From contig NZ_MECJ01000039.1 of the NCBI RefSeq assembly GCF_014596475.1, forward strand, positions 1-64,000: DNA of 64,000 nucleotides, written 5' to 3'. The notes under the pieces are model-generated. The model was not told the origin of the DNA, searched no databases, and was given only the letters and a program-made list of their open reading frames with translations. Every line of letters starts with the position of its first letter. Position 1 is the first letter of the stretch. This stretch comes from Streptomyces sp. CBMA152. GTDB lineage: Bacteria > Actinomycetota > Actinomycetes > Streptomycetales > Streptomycetaceae. A program made the translations under genes and the position numbers. Below, one piece after another: positions 27,103 through 35,749 of the stretch.

Positions 27103-29376
27103 TCAGACGTGGACCACCCGGTCCCGGTCCTCGTCACCGTAGGGGGCGGTCGACGGCGGCACCGTGACCGACTCGTCGTGGGTCATGTCCGGCAGCCAGT
27201 GCAGCCACTTCGGCAGGTACCAGTTGCGCTCGTCCAGCAGGGCCATGACCGCCGGGAGTAGTACACCCCGGATGATCGTGGCGTCGATCAGTACGGCGGT
27301 GGCGAGGCCCACGCCCATCTGCTTCATGGACTGCATCGACAGTGTGCCGAAGATCGCGAACACCGCCACCATGATGATCGCGGCGCTCGTCACCACGCCC
27401 GCCGTCGTCACCACACCGTGCTGGATCGCGTCGCGGGTCGAGCGGCCCTGGAGCTTGGCCTCGCGGATCCGCGACACCACGAACACGTGGTAGTCCATCG
27501 ACAGGCCGAACAGGATCACGAAGAGGAAGAGAGGCAGCCAGGACACGATCGCGCCGACGCCTGCGGCGCCCACCAGCGAGGCGCCCCAGCCGTGCTGGAA
27601 GACAGCGGTCAGGATGCCGTAAGCGGCGCCCACCGAGAGGAGGTTGAGCACGATCGAGGTGATCGCGATCGTCAGCGAGCGGAAGCAGAGCAGCATCAGC
27701 AGGAAGGCGAAGACCACGACGAAGGCGAAGACCGGGGTCACCGCGCCGACGATCTTGGCGTTGAAGTCCTTGGATCCGGCGACCTGACCAGTGATCGGCG
27801 CGTCCAGGCCGTGCACCTTGCCCAGGGTGTCCGGGCGGACATGGTCGCGGAGCAGGTTCAGGCTCTTCTCCGCCTTCTTCTGGTCGGAGCCGCCGATCAG
27901 CGGGACATCGACGACGGCGACGTTCTCGGCGTCGTGCACGGTGACCTTCACCGGGCCGTCCGAGGCGCCTCGGCTGATCGCCTGCGTACGGAAGTCCGCG
28001 ATGGCCTGCTTCACTTCCGGGGCGTTGATGTCGGCGGCCTTGATCACCACATTGGCCGGGCTGGCGCCGCCGGGGAAGGTCTGGTTGACGCGGTCATAGG
28101 TGCCGACGATGGGCAGCGAGTTGCCGAACTCCTGGTCCAGCGTGAGGTTCTGGGTGTGCATGCCGAGCGCCGGAACGGCGATCGCGATGAGCGCGCCGGC
28201 GGCGATCACGAGGGCTGCCTTGGGGCGGCGGAGCACGACGCCGAGGACCGCGCGCCAGATCCGGCTCTCGCCGTTGCGGTTGCGGTTGTGGTTGCCCTTG
28301 CGACGCTTGATGCGGTTGAGGAACGGCAGCCGGCCCTTCTCGACGCGCTCGCCGAGGAGTGACAGCAGGGCGGGCAGCACCGTCACGGAGCCGACCATCG
28401 CCACCGCGACCACCATCAGGGAGGCCAGACCCATCGCCTCGAACTCGGCGAGCCCGGTGAAGAGCATGCCCGCCATGGCGACGCAGACCGTCACACCGGA
28501 GACGATGATCGCGCGTCCGCTGGTCGCGGCCGCGATGCGCAGCGCCGTCTGGGCGTCGCGTCCGGCGGCGCGCTCCTCGCGTTCGCGGCGCAGATAGAAG
28601 AGGCAGTAGTCGACGCCGACGGCGAGACCGACCAGGAGCATCACCGAGTTGGCGGTGTCGCTCATCGGCTGGAGGTGGCTGACGATCGCCATCAGGCCCA
28701 TGGTGGCGATGATCGCGGTGAGTGCCAGGGCGACCGGGAGCAGAGCCGCGACCAGGGCGCCGAAGGCGATGAGGAGGATGCCGAGGGCGACGGGGACCGC
28801 CGAGTACTCGGCCTTCTTGAAGTCGTCACCGAATGCGTCCTTGAACGTCTTGCCCATGCTGGCGCTGCCGATCTCCTCGATCCGCAGCCCCTGGTGTTCG
28901 CCCTGCACCTTCTTCACCGCGTCGAGCACGGGAGCTATTCGATCGGGCGCGGTGTCGGCGTCGCCGCGCACATCGAACTGGACCAGTGCGCTGCGGCCGT
29001 CCTTGGAGAGAGTCTTCGCCGTATACGGCGAGGTCACCTTGGTCACCTGGCCGGTGCTGTCGACCGCCTTCATCACGGCGTCGACGGCGGAACGGAAAGC
29101 TGGGTCGGTGGCCTTGGTGGTGCTGTCGTTGGCCTGGATGAAGACGGTTTCGCCTGCCGGCTCTTTCAAGCCCGCGTCATCGATGATCTTCTGCGCCTGG
29201 CCGACCTCGCCGGGGAGCTGGTTGTCCTTGACGTTGACCCGTCCGGTCGCCGAGCCGATGCCCATGGCGAGGACGACGAAGAGCACCCAGATCACCACCG
29301 CCGCCCAGCGGTGCCGGGCACTCCAGCCGCCGGCTCGCGCGGCTACGCCACGCACCCTTGTGACCCCATTGACCAT
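27103..29376 (-). CDS. MMPL family RND-type transporter
   Basis: A 757-aa inner-membrane exporter with two repeats. Each has one N-terminal helix, a large extracytoplasmic loop and five further helices. The proton-relay Asp-Tyr pairs are visible in VGVDYCLFYLRRERE (first half) and GLSMDYHVFVVSRIRE (second half). The first helix is WAAVVIWVLFVVLAMGIG. Members export lipids, polyketides or drugs. The ATG at 29376 is chosen because a GGGGGC run lies about 9 nt upstream; 78 further codons upstream are open but lack a start signal. No regulator adjoins it. It converges on mgt and is divergent from the subtilisin gene. Confidence 0.9.
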   Translation of the reverse strand: MVNGVTRVRGVAARAGGWSARHRWAAVVIWVLFVVLAMGIGSATGRVNVKDNQLPGEVGQAQKIIDDAGLKEPAGETVFIQANDSTTKATDPAFRSAVDAVMKAVDSTGQVTKVTSPYTAKTLSKDGRSALVQFDVRGDADTAPDRIAPVLDAVKKVQGEHQGLRIEEIGSASMGKTFKDAFGDDFKKAEYSAVPVALGILLIAFGALVAALLPVALALTAIIATMGLMAIVSHLQPMSDTANSVMLLVGLAVGVDYCLFYLRREREERAAGRDAQTALRIAAATSGRAIIVSGVTVCVAMAGMLFTGLAEFEAMGLASLMVVAVAMVGSVTVLPALLSLLGERVEKGRLPFLNRIKRRKGNHNRNRNGESRIWRAVLGVVLRRPKAALVIAAGALIAIAVPALGMHTQNLTLDQEFGNSLPIVGTYDRVNQTFPGGASPANVVIKAADINAPEVKQAIADFRTQAISRGASDGPVKVTVHDAENVAVVDVPLIGGSDQKKAEKSLNLLRDHVRPDTLGKVHGLDAPITGQVAGSKDFNAKIVGAVTPVFAFVVVFAFLLMLLCFRSLTIAITSIVLNLLSVGAAYGILTAVFQHGWGASLVGAAGVGAIVSWLPLFLFVILFGLSMDYHVFVVSRIREAKLQGRSTRDAIQHGVVTTAGVVTSAAIIMVAVFAIFGTLSMQSMKQMGVGLATAVLIDATIIRGVLLPAVMALLDERNWYLPKWLHWLPDMTHDESVTVPPSTAPYGDEDRDRVVHV

Positions 29377-29788
29377 GACGAGTAAGCCCCCTGGTTGAGC
29401 GGTGGCAGCCTCGCGCCGCCATCCCACTACGACGTTAGGGGCACTATCCGGCCGTCTCGTCGTGCTTCTCGGTGAACCGGTGGTCCGGTATCTACTCCCT
29501 GCGATGTGGGGGCATCCCCTAGAAGTCGGATTCAAGCCCCTTACACGTAAAGGGGATTGAGGGGGAAGTTCCGGTTCCGTGTCAACACAGAGTATCCACC
29601 AAGCCTGCACAAAGTCCGAGTTGCCCGAGCCTGGCCGGTTTTTTATTACGAAGCCTTGTTGCCTAAGTCACAGCTGCGTGGAGCCCTTGATCTGTGCTCA
29701 TCAATCGGCAAAGGTTTCGAAGCAGCCCCGGAAACTTTCCGTCCGGTATGCAAACCCCCCACAAAGAATGACGAGGAGAGCCCTCTTC
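29377..29788. other. Divergent promoter region, MMPL / subtilisin genes
   Basis: 412 bp with no gene. It is more AT-rich than its surroundings between 29600 and 29720, as expected of promoters and a long leader. Two inverted repeats are clear: CCCCTT-N7-AAGGGG at 29537-29555 and GGGG-CAT-CCCC at about 29509-29519. Both lie roughly 230-280 nt upstream of the protease start, so they are more likely operators or mRNA structure than terminators. Short frames here have no ribosome binding sites. Confidence 0.5.
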
Positions 29789-30991
29789 ATGGCAACTCAC
29801 AAGCGCAAAAGCCGTCTTAAGCTCACTGCCGCGATAACCGCCGTAGCAGCCGCGGCCGGAGTAACGCTCATGACCTCCGAGTTCGCCGGCGCGGCGCCGG
29901 CCGAGGGCACGGTCTACGGGCTCGACGCCAAGGGCACCATCGACGGCAGCTACATCGTCCTCATGGACGGGCAGGCGTCCTCGGACGCCAAGAAGAAGCT
30001 CGCCGATGAGTACGGTGGCAAGCTTCAGCGCGACTACTCGGCCGTCAACGGCTTCTCGGCCAGCGGGCTTTCGGAGAAGGAGGCCAAGCAGCTGGCCGCC
30101 GACCCGGCCGTCGGCAAGGTCGTCCAGAACAAGAAGTTCCACATCGAGGCCACGCAGGCCAACCCGCCGTCCTGGGGTCTTGACCGGATCGACCAGGCCG
30201 AGACCGCCGGTGACGGCAAGTACACCTACCCGGACAGCGCGGGCGACGGTGTCACCGCGTATGTCATCGACACGGGCGTCCGCATCAGCCACAAGGACTT
30301 CGGCGGCCGTGCCTCGTACGGCTTCGACGCGGTCAACAACGACAACAACGCCGACGACGGCAACGGCCACGGCACGCATGTCGCCGGGACCATCGCCGGA
30401 ACCGCGCACGGTGTCGCGAAGAAGGCGAAGATCGTCGCCGTTCGCGTGCTCGACAACCAGGGCTCCGGGAGTACCGAGCAGGTCGTCGCGGGCATCGACT
30501 GGGTCACCAAGAACCACAAGGGCCCCTCGGTCGCCAACATGAGCCTCGGCGGCTCCGCCGACCCGGCGCTCGACGCGGCCGTGCAGAAGGCGATCGCCTC
30601 CGGCGTCACCTTCGCCGTGGCGGCGGGCAACGAGTCCACCGATGCGGGCAACGGCTCGCCGGCCCGGGTGCCGGAGGCGATCACCGTGGCCTCCTCCACC
30701 AAGGACGACAAGCAGTCCGACTTCTCCAACTTCGGCTCCGTCGTCGACCTCTACGCCCCCGGCTCGGACATCACCTCCGACTGGAACACCGACGACAACG
30801 CCACCAAGACCATCTCGGGCACGTCCATGGCCACCCCGCACGTCGTCGGCGCCGCAGCCGTCTACCTCGCGGGCCACAAGGACGCCACCCCGGCCCAGGT
30901 CTCGGCGGCGCTCACCGGTGGAGCCACCCCGGACAAGATCTCCAACCCGGGCGCGGGCACCCCGAACAAGCTGCTGAAGATCGTCGAGTAA
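29789..30991 (+). CDS. Secreted S8 subtilisin-like serine protease
   Basis: A 400-aa preproenzyme. A signal peptide (KRKSRLKLT then a hydrophobic run to SEFAGAAPA, about residues 5-36) is followed by an I9 inhibitor propeptide (~50-120, GSYIVLMDG to FHIEA). The catalytic domain has the triad DTGV (Asp), GHGTHVAGT (His) and GTSMATPHVVG (Ser), and the oxyanion Asn in VAAGNES. It lacks C-terminal extensions, so the enzyme is released from the cell. The ATG at 29789 has GAGGAGAG eight nt upstream; the frame is open further upstream but without a good start. A 9-bp hairpin terminator follows. Confidence 0.93.
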   Translation: MATHKRKSRLKLTAAITAVAAAAGVTLMTSEFAGAAPAEGTVYGLDAKGTIDGSYIVLMDGQASSDAKKKLADEYGGKLQRDYSAVNGFSASGLSEKEAKQLAADPAVGKVVQNKKFHIEATQANPPSWGLDRIDQAETAGDGKYTYPDSAGDGVTAYVIDTGVRISHKDFGGRASYGFDAVNNDNNADDGNGHGTHVAGTIAGTAHGVAKKAKIVAVRVLDNQGSGSTEQVVAGIDWVTKNHKGPSVANMSLGGSADPALDAAVQKAIASGVTFAVAAGNESTDAGNGSPARVPEAITVASSTKDDKQSDFSNFGSVVDLYAPGSDITSDWNTDDNATKTISGTSMATPHVVGAAAVYLAGHKDATPAQVSAALTGGATPDKISNPGAGTPNKLLKIVE

Positions 30992-31019
30992 CCGTCCCTC
31001 AGCAGACGTGACCGGCGGT

Positions 31020-31048
31020 CCCCGTGCCATCCCCCACGAGGCACGGGG
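31020..31048 (+). terminator. Hairpin terminator after the subtilisin gene
   Basis: A perfect 9-bp stem, CCCCGTGCC (31020-31028) with GGCACGGGG (31040-31048), and an 11-nt loop, located 29 nt after the protease stop codon. No U tract follows. The next gene starts 20 nt downstream, so read-through may still occur. Confidence 0.65.
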
Positions 31049-31067
31049 GCCGTCCTATCGTGTGCGC

Positions 31068-31616
31068 ATGACGACGATGTACGCCGCACTGCTGCGCGGT
31101 ATCAATGTGGGCGGCGCCAAGAAGGTCCCGATGGCGGAGCTCAGAGCGCTTCTGGGCGAGCTGGGCCACGGGGCCGTACGCACGTATCTGAACAGCGGGA
31201 ACGCCGTCTTCAGCAGCGAGTCCGACGATACGGACGCGCTCGCCGCAGACCTGGAGCGGGCCATCGCGAAGCACTTCGGCTTCGAGGTCGCCTGCATAGT
31301 GCGCACCGGCAGCTATCTGAAGGCCGTGCTCGACGCCTGCCCCTTCCCCGCCGAGGAGCTGGAGGGCAAGCAGCTGCACGTCACGTTCTTCTCCGGCCCG
31401 GCCGAGCCGGACCGCTTCGAGGCGATCGACCCGAAGGCGTTCGCACCGGAGGAGTTCCGCCTGGGCGATCAGGTCCTCTACCTTTACGCGCCCGACGGCC
31501 TCGGCAGGTCCAAGCTGGCGGAGGCGCTGTCGAAGCCCTCCCGGCTCAAGGGCATCGACGCCACGTCCCGTAACTGGAACACCCTGAAGGCGCTCGTGGA
31601 GATGACCCGTGACTGA
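31068..31616 (+). CDS. DUF1697 domain protein
   Basis: A 182-aa protein of the DUF1697 family, recognised from YAALLRGINVGGAKKVPMAE, VRTYLNSGNAVFSS and a C-terminal NWNTLKALVEM, the three hallmark blocks. The family is widespread and uncharacterised. The start is ATG 31068; ATG 31077 is also possible, and neither has a strong ribosome binding site. The 3' end overlaps the next gene by 8 nt, so the two are translated together. Confidence 0.85.
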   Translation: MTTMYAALLRGINVGGAKKVPMAELRALLGELGHGAVRTYLNSGNAVFSSESDDTDALAADLERAIAKHFGFEVACIVRTGSYLKAVLDACPFPAEELEGKQLHVTFFSGPAEPDRFEAIDPKAFAPEEFRLGDQVLYLYAPDGLGRSKLAEALSKPSRLKGIDATSRNWNTLKALVEMTRD

Positions 31617-32118
31617 GCGCACGCCTGGCGCGGGGTCGGAGTCGGAACCGACGCCGTCCGCCGAATCCACGCCGTCTGCCCAGCCCGAGCCCGAACCCGT
31701 CCACGCCGACGGGTTCACCCCGGCCGTCGAGGCCGCCATCGAGAGTGAGCTGCGGCTGCTCGACCCCGATGTCCGCTCCTCGCCCGAGCTGATGGGGTCG
31801 TATCTGCATCCGGAGTTCACCGAGTTCGGCGCGTCCGGGCGGCGGTGGGACCGGGCATCGATCCTCGCCGTGCCCGCGAGTGAGGTCGCCAACTGGGTCC
31901 GTCCTGTCACCACCTCCCATATGACCGGGGTACAGCTCGCCCCCGACCTGGTGCATCTGACCTTTGACACCGAGTACAACGGGCGGCTGGCCCACCGGAG
32001 TTCCCTGTGGCGGCACACGGATGTGGGGTGGTTGCTCTACTTCCATCAGGCGACGCCGTACGGTCAGCGCGAACCGGAGGAGCAGGATCCCGAAGTGGCC
32101 CAGTCGGGCGATGCGTGA
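31609..32118 (+). CDS. NTF2-like (DUF4440) protein
   Basis: A 169-aa protein. About 35 disordered Pro/Glu/Ser-rich residues are followed by an NTF2-like/DUF4440 fold (VEAAIESELRLLDPDVR, SYLHPEFTEFGASG, SSLWRHTDVGWLLYFHQ). Such domains bind small molecules or act as isomerase or lyase scaffolds; no specific activity can be deduced. The GTG at 31609 lies inside the last codons of the DUF1697 gene with GGAG about 7 nt upstream, so it is translationally coupled. Confidence 0.75.
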   Translation: MTERTPGAGSESEPTPSAESTPSAQPEPEPVHADGFTPAVEAAIESELRLLDPDVRSSPELMGSYLHPEFTEFGASGRRWDRASILAVPASEVANWVRPVTTSHMTGVQLAPDLVHLTFDTEYNGRLAHRSSLWRHTDVGWLLYFHQATPYGQREPEEQDPEVAQSGDA

Positions 32119-32160
32119 ATGGCCCGTACATCCGTGCCAATAAGTGGCTACGGTCGTCTC

Positions 32161-32787
32161 ATGAACACCGCTGAGAACACCGCTCCCACCACCGTCGACT
32201 TCTACTTCGACCCCGCCTGCCCGTTCGCCTGGATCACCTCCCGTTGGATGCTGGAGGTCGAGCCGCAGCGGAACATCGACCTTCGGTTCCGGGTGATGAG
32301 CCTGTATCTGCACAACATCGGCAATGAACTCCCGGACTGGTACCGGGAGTTGGTCGACAACTCGATACGGCCGGTCCGGGTGGCGATCGCGGCCGCGCAG
32401 GCGCACGGGGACGGGGTGCTGCGGGACCTCTACACCGCGTTCGGTACGCGGATCCACCAGCAGAAGAACAAGGACTTCGACGCGGTCATCGCCGAATCCC
32501 TCGCCGAGCTGGGACTGCCTGCCGAGCTGGCCGACGCCGCGTATGACTCGTCGTTCGACGAGGCGGTGCGGCTCAGCCATGACGCGGGTAAGGACCCGGA
32601 GGCGGACGGGTATGTCGGAACGCCGACGATGCATCTGGATGGGACCGTCTATTTTGGGCCTGTACTGAGCTCCATCCCGCGCGGCGAGGAGGCTGCTCGT
32701 CTCTTTGACAGCTTCCGGGTCATCGCTGGGTACCCGGACTTCTTTGAGCTGAAGCGGACGCGGACCGGGGCTTTGAACTTCGACTGA
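32161..32787 (+). CDS. DsbA-like mycothiol-dependent nitroreductase (Rv2466c family)
   Basis: A 208-aa thioredoxin-fold protein closely resembling Mycobacterium Rv2466c. It has VDFYFDPACPFAWITSRWML, VMSLYLHN, RVAIAAAQAHGDGVL, VGTPTMHLDGTVYFGPVLS and IPRGEEAARLFD. Rv2466c has a CPWC active site and uses mycothiol to reduce oxidants and nitro prodrugs. Here the site reads CPFA, leaving one cysteine, which fits a monothiol mechanism. The ATG at 32161 precedes the family start; upstream frame residues are not conserved. A Streptomyces-type intergenic repeat follows the stop codon. Confidence 0.82.
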   Translation: MNTAENTAPTTVDFYFDPACPFAWITSRWMLEVEPQRNIDLRFRVMSLYLHNIGNELPDWYRELVDNSIRPVRVAIAAAQAHGDGVLRDLYTAFGTRIHQQKNKDFDAVIAESLAELGLPAELADAAYDSSFDEAVRLSHDAGKDPEADGYVGTPTMHLDGTVYFGPVLSSIPRGEEAARLFDSFRVIAGYPDFFELKRTRTGALNFD

Positions 32788-32789
32788 GT

Positions 32790-32834
32790 CTGCGGGCCGG
32801 TGGGGGCTTGTCGCGCAGTTCCCCGCGCCCCTAG
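32790..32834 (+). repeat. Streptomyces intergenic repeat, copy A
   Basis: Sequence starting CTGCGGGCCGGTGGG and ending TCGCGCAGTTCCCCGCGCCC followed by CTAG. The last ~23 bases are identical in the two copies at 35622 and 35689. From memory this element is widespread between genes of Streptomyces chromosomes. It starts 3 nt after a stop codon. Confidence 0.85.
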
Positions 32835-32984
32835 GTGATCGGCGGCAGCCCGTAACGTCAGTGATCCGATGACTGACCCAACTCGCGGGCCTTTCCTAGG
32901 AGTTCGCGACCGACCTGTTGACCGTAGCGCGTCAATGCTCCTATGTTTCCCGGGACTCATGTGGCTGATCCCCTGGGAGGGAAC

Positions 32985-35606
32985 ATGCCCGTCAGATCCG
33001 CGCTGATCGCTGCGCTCGCCGCCCTCGTGATCGGTGGGCCCGGCCTGGTTACGTCCGCTGGGGCCGGGGCCCGCCCGGCGCCCGGTGCGGCCGACGTCTA
33101 CGTCTCCCCGGTCGGGCAGGACGCCGCCGACGGCACGGGGGCGCATCCCGTCCGTACCCTCACCCGCGCCCGCGATCTGGCGCGGAGCCGGGCGGCGCGC
33201 TCTGACGGGGACCAGGCCGTTCACCTCGCGTCCGGTACGTACCGGATGGCCGGGCCGCTCGTGCTCGACGGACGGGACTCCGGGCAGGGTGGGCATCGGA
33301 TCGTGTGGCAGGGGGTCGGGGCCGACTCCACGCTCATCAGCGGCGGCCGCAAGGTCGACGGGTGGCGGCCCACACCCGGGCGTCCCGGGCTCTGGTCCGC
33401 TCCGGCGCCCCAAGGGCTGGACGACACGCGGCAGTTGTACGTGGACGGCGTACGCGCACAGCGTGCCCGGGGTGAGGTGCCGGTAGGGCTGAGTGTGACG
33501 GCGACCGGCTACACCGCCACCGCCGACACGATCGCGCGCTGGCGGCATCCGGCCGACGCCGAGTTCGTCTACACCGGCGGCGAACCCCTCTGGAACGTCG
33601 AGCGCAATGGTCTCGGGCAGTGGACCGAGCCGCGCTGCCGGATCGCCGCCGCGCAGGGCACCACGATCACCATGGCCCAGCCGTGCTGGGACAACTCCAC
33701 CAAGCGAGTGGAGTTCCCCGACCGTCCCGGCCGGACCGTCAGCATGGTCGGCCCCGGGCGGCTCACCAACAACGGCAAGGCGTCGTACATCGAGAACGCG
33801 TATGAACTCCTCGACCAGCCCGGCGAGTGGTACCTCGACCGGTCCGCGCACACCGTCTACTACCTGCCGCGCGCGGGCGAGGACCTGACCAGCGCCGATG
33901 TCGAGGCGGCGGCCGCCGAGAAGCTGGTCGACGGGCGCGGCACGCAGGCCGCGCCGCTGCACGATGTCGCCTTCCAAGGGCTCCAATTCGGCTACGCCAC
34001 CTGGCTCACCCCGTCGAAGCCCGAGGGGTTCTCCGAGATCCAGGCCGGTTACACCATCACCGGTCCGACCGGCTGGGCCACCCAGGGTCTCTGCGGCTTC
34101 GTCGACGGCGGCACCTGCCCGTTCGCGTCCTGGACGAAGATGCCGGGCAACGTGTCCTTCACGTATGGCCAACGTATCGACATCGAAGACAGCGTCTTCG
34201 CGCATCTGGGTGCCGCCGGGCTGGAGCTCGGCGCGGGGACCAGCGATGCCCGCGTGCGCGGGAGCGTCTTCACCGACATCTCCGGGAACGGGCTGGAGAT
34301 CGGTGGTGTGGATGGTCAACCTGCCGTATCCGGCGTCGAAGTGACGGACAATCATCTGTACGGGCTGCCTCGCGAGTACCACGGTGGCGTCGGCATCCTC
34401 GACGGTTACACCCAGCACACCACCATCGCCCACAACCAGCTCGACCACCTCGGCTACAGCGCGATCTCCCTGGGCTGGGGCGGCTGGCCCGACAAGATCG
34501 GCTCGCCCGCGACGCCCAATCCGAGCCATGACAACGTCGTACGGGACAACCTGATCCACGACTACATGCAGCTGCTCGACGACGGTGGCGGCGTCTACAC
34601 CCAGGGGTTGACCGGGACTTCTCTGGGTGATGGCGAGAAGGTCACCGGGAATGTCATCCACGACCAGTGGGGTCTCGGCAAGAGCGTGTACACCGACAAC
34701 GGTTGTACGTACGAGACGGTTCAGGGCAACGTCCTGTACGGGGCTGCGTACGCCAATGTCGCCAGCCGCCACACCGACTACCGCGACGCGCTCGGCAACA
34801 ACGACCCGACCCTGATCAAGGGCAACTGGTGGGAGGAGGGGACGGCCGACAGTTCCAGCAAGGGGCTGGTGACCAGCGGGAACCGCATCATGGCCGGGCT
34901 CTCCGATGTGCCCGCGGATGTTCTTGCCAACGCCGGGATCGAGCCCGCGTACCGGGGGATCCTCGATCGTGCGGTCGAGGCGCCTGCCGTGCCGGAAGCG
35001 CCCGCGCGGGTGGGGACGAGCAGTGGTGGTGCGGACGGGTTGTACGTGACCTTCAATCCGAGCTTCGTGGAGGGCGGGTCTCCGGTTACGGGGTACACCG
35101 CGTATGCCCTGCGGGCGGACGGGACCGAGGCCGCGCGGGCGAGTGTTGATGTGGCGGAGTTCAAGCGGCTGGGTTACGTACGGGTCGGTCAACTCGGTGC
35201 TGGTCAGGGGCCGTTCCGGGTGGTCGTGACCGCGCGGAACGCCAACGGTGAGAGTGCGGCCTCGCTTGCCTCGGCGCCGCTCTCGCCCTCGGCCGCGTCC
35301 GTGCTGCCCGGTGCGCCCACCGGTCCCCGGCTGCGGACTGCCGCCCGTGCGGCCACGGTTGCCTGGACTCCGCCCGCGGTCACGGGGGATGCCAAGGTGA
35401 TCGGTTACCGGATCACCGTCTCGGACGGGCGGGTTGTCGCCGTCGGCGGGCGGGATGTGCTGGTCACGCAGGCGTCCGGTAAGGGGATGTTCCGGGTGCT
35501 GGGTGGGTTGGACCCGGGGACCTCTTATACGGTCTCGATCGCTGCGGTGACGGTGGCGGGGGTTGGGCCGGGGGTGTCGGCTACGGGCACCACGGCTGCC
35601 GGATAG
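32985..35606 (+). CDS. Secreted right-handed beta-helix protein with FN3 domains
   Basis: An 873-aa exported protein. The signal peptide is VRSALIAALAALVIGGPGL with cleavage near AGAGA (~residue 28). Then comes an N-terminal DVYVSPVGQDAADGTGAHPVRT segment, the usual start of pectate-lyase-like beta-helix proteins. Many helix rungs follow at ~330-640 (IDIEDSVFAHLG, VRGSVFTDISGNGLEI, TTIAHNQLDHLGYSAISL, NVVRDNLIHDYMQLLDDGGGVY). Two FN3-like modules lie at ~690-780 and ~790-870. It probably binds or cleaves a polysaccharide outside the cell; the aspartate-rich rung DDGGGVY may be part of an active site. A GGGAGGG ribosome binding site fixes the ATG at 32985. It is preceded by copy A and followed by copies B and C of a repeat. 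Confidence 0.85.
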   Translation: MPVRSALIAALAALVIGGPGLVTSAGAGARPAPGAADVYVSPVGQDAADGTGAHPVRTLTRARDLARSRAARSDGDQAVHLASGTYRMAGPLVLDGRDSGQGGHRIVWQGVGADSTLISGGRKVDGWRPTPGRPGLWSAPAPQGLDDTRQLYVDGVRAQRARGEVPVGLSVTATGYTATADTIARWRHPADAEFVYTGGEPLWNVERNGLGQWTEPRCRIAAAQGTTITMAQPCWDNSTKRVEFPDRPGRTVSMVGPGRLTNNGKASYIENAYELLDQPGEWYLDRSAHTVYYLPRAGEDLTSADVEAAAAEKLVDGRGTQAAPLHDVAFQGLQFGYATWLTPSKPEGFSEIQAGYTITGPTGWATQGLCGFVDGGTCPFASWTKMPGNVSFTYGQRIDIEDSVFAHLGAAGLELGAGTSDARVRGSVFTDISGNGLEIGGVDGQPAVSGVEVTDNHLYGLPREYHGGVGILDGYTQHTTIAHNQLDHLGYSAISLGWGGWPDKIGSPATPNPSHDNVVRDNLIHDYMQLLDDGGGVYTQGLTGTSLGDGEKVTGNVIHDQWGLGKSVYTDNGCTYETVQGNVLYGAAYANVASRHTDYRDALGNNDPTLIKGNWWEEGTADSSSKGLVTSGNRIMAGLSDVPADVLANAGIEPAYRGILDRAVEAPAVPEAPARVGTSSGGADGLYVTFNPSFVEGGSPVTGYTAYALRADGTEAARASVDVAEFKRLGYVRVGQLGAGQGPFRVVVTARNANGESAASLASAPLSPSAASVLPGAPTGPRLRTAARAATVAWTPPAVTGDAKVIGYRITVSDGRVVAVGGRDVLVTQASGKGMFRVLGGLDPGTSYTVSIAAVTVAGVGPGVSATGTTAAG

Positions 35607-35621
35607 GGCGGCGGCCTCTGG

Positions 35622-35670
35622 CTGCGGACCGTGCGTGGCTGGTCGCGCAGTTCCCCGCGCCCCTTCAAGG
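35622..35670 (+). repeat. Streptomyces intergenic repeat, copy B
   Basis: CTGCGGACCGTGCGTGG followed by the core TCGCGCAGTTCCCCGCGCCC and CTTCAAGGG. It lies 15 nt after the beta-helix gene and is in tandem with copy C, 67 bp apart. The short CCCTTCAAGGG end is a weak hairpin. Confidence 0.85.
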
Positions 35671-35688
35671 GCTACCCGGACCTTTCGT

Positions 35689-35739
35689 CTGCGGACCGTG
35701 CTGGGTTGCTCGCGCAGTTCCCCGCGCCCCTAAAGGGGC
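35689..35739 (+). repeat. Streptomyces intergenic repeat, copy C, with hairpin end
   Basis: CTGCGGACCGTGCTGGG followed by CGCGCAGTTCCCCGCGCCCC. It ends in a perfect 6-bp hairpin, GCCCCT (35726-35731) with AGGGGC (35734-35739), which may help terminate both the beta-helix gene and the convergent MFS gene that ends 11 nt later. Confidence 0.85.
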
Positions 35740-35749
35740 ACGGTCCCCC

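Noticed and set aside
29557..29788. Short frames upstream of the subtilisin gene
   Set aside because: No ribosome binding site and no conserved composition. Treated as 5' leader or promoter region.
32649..35192. An 847-codon minus-strand frame opposite the beta-helix gene
   Set aside because: It reads through the intergenic repeat and the end of another gene. The composition is shadow-like, and the plus-strand beta-helix signature is unambiguous.
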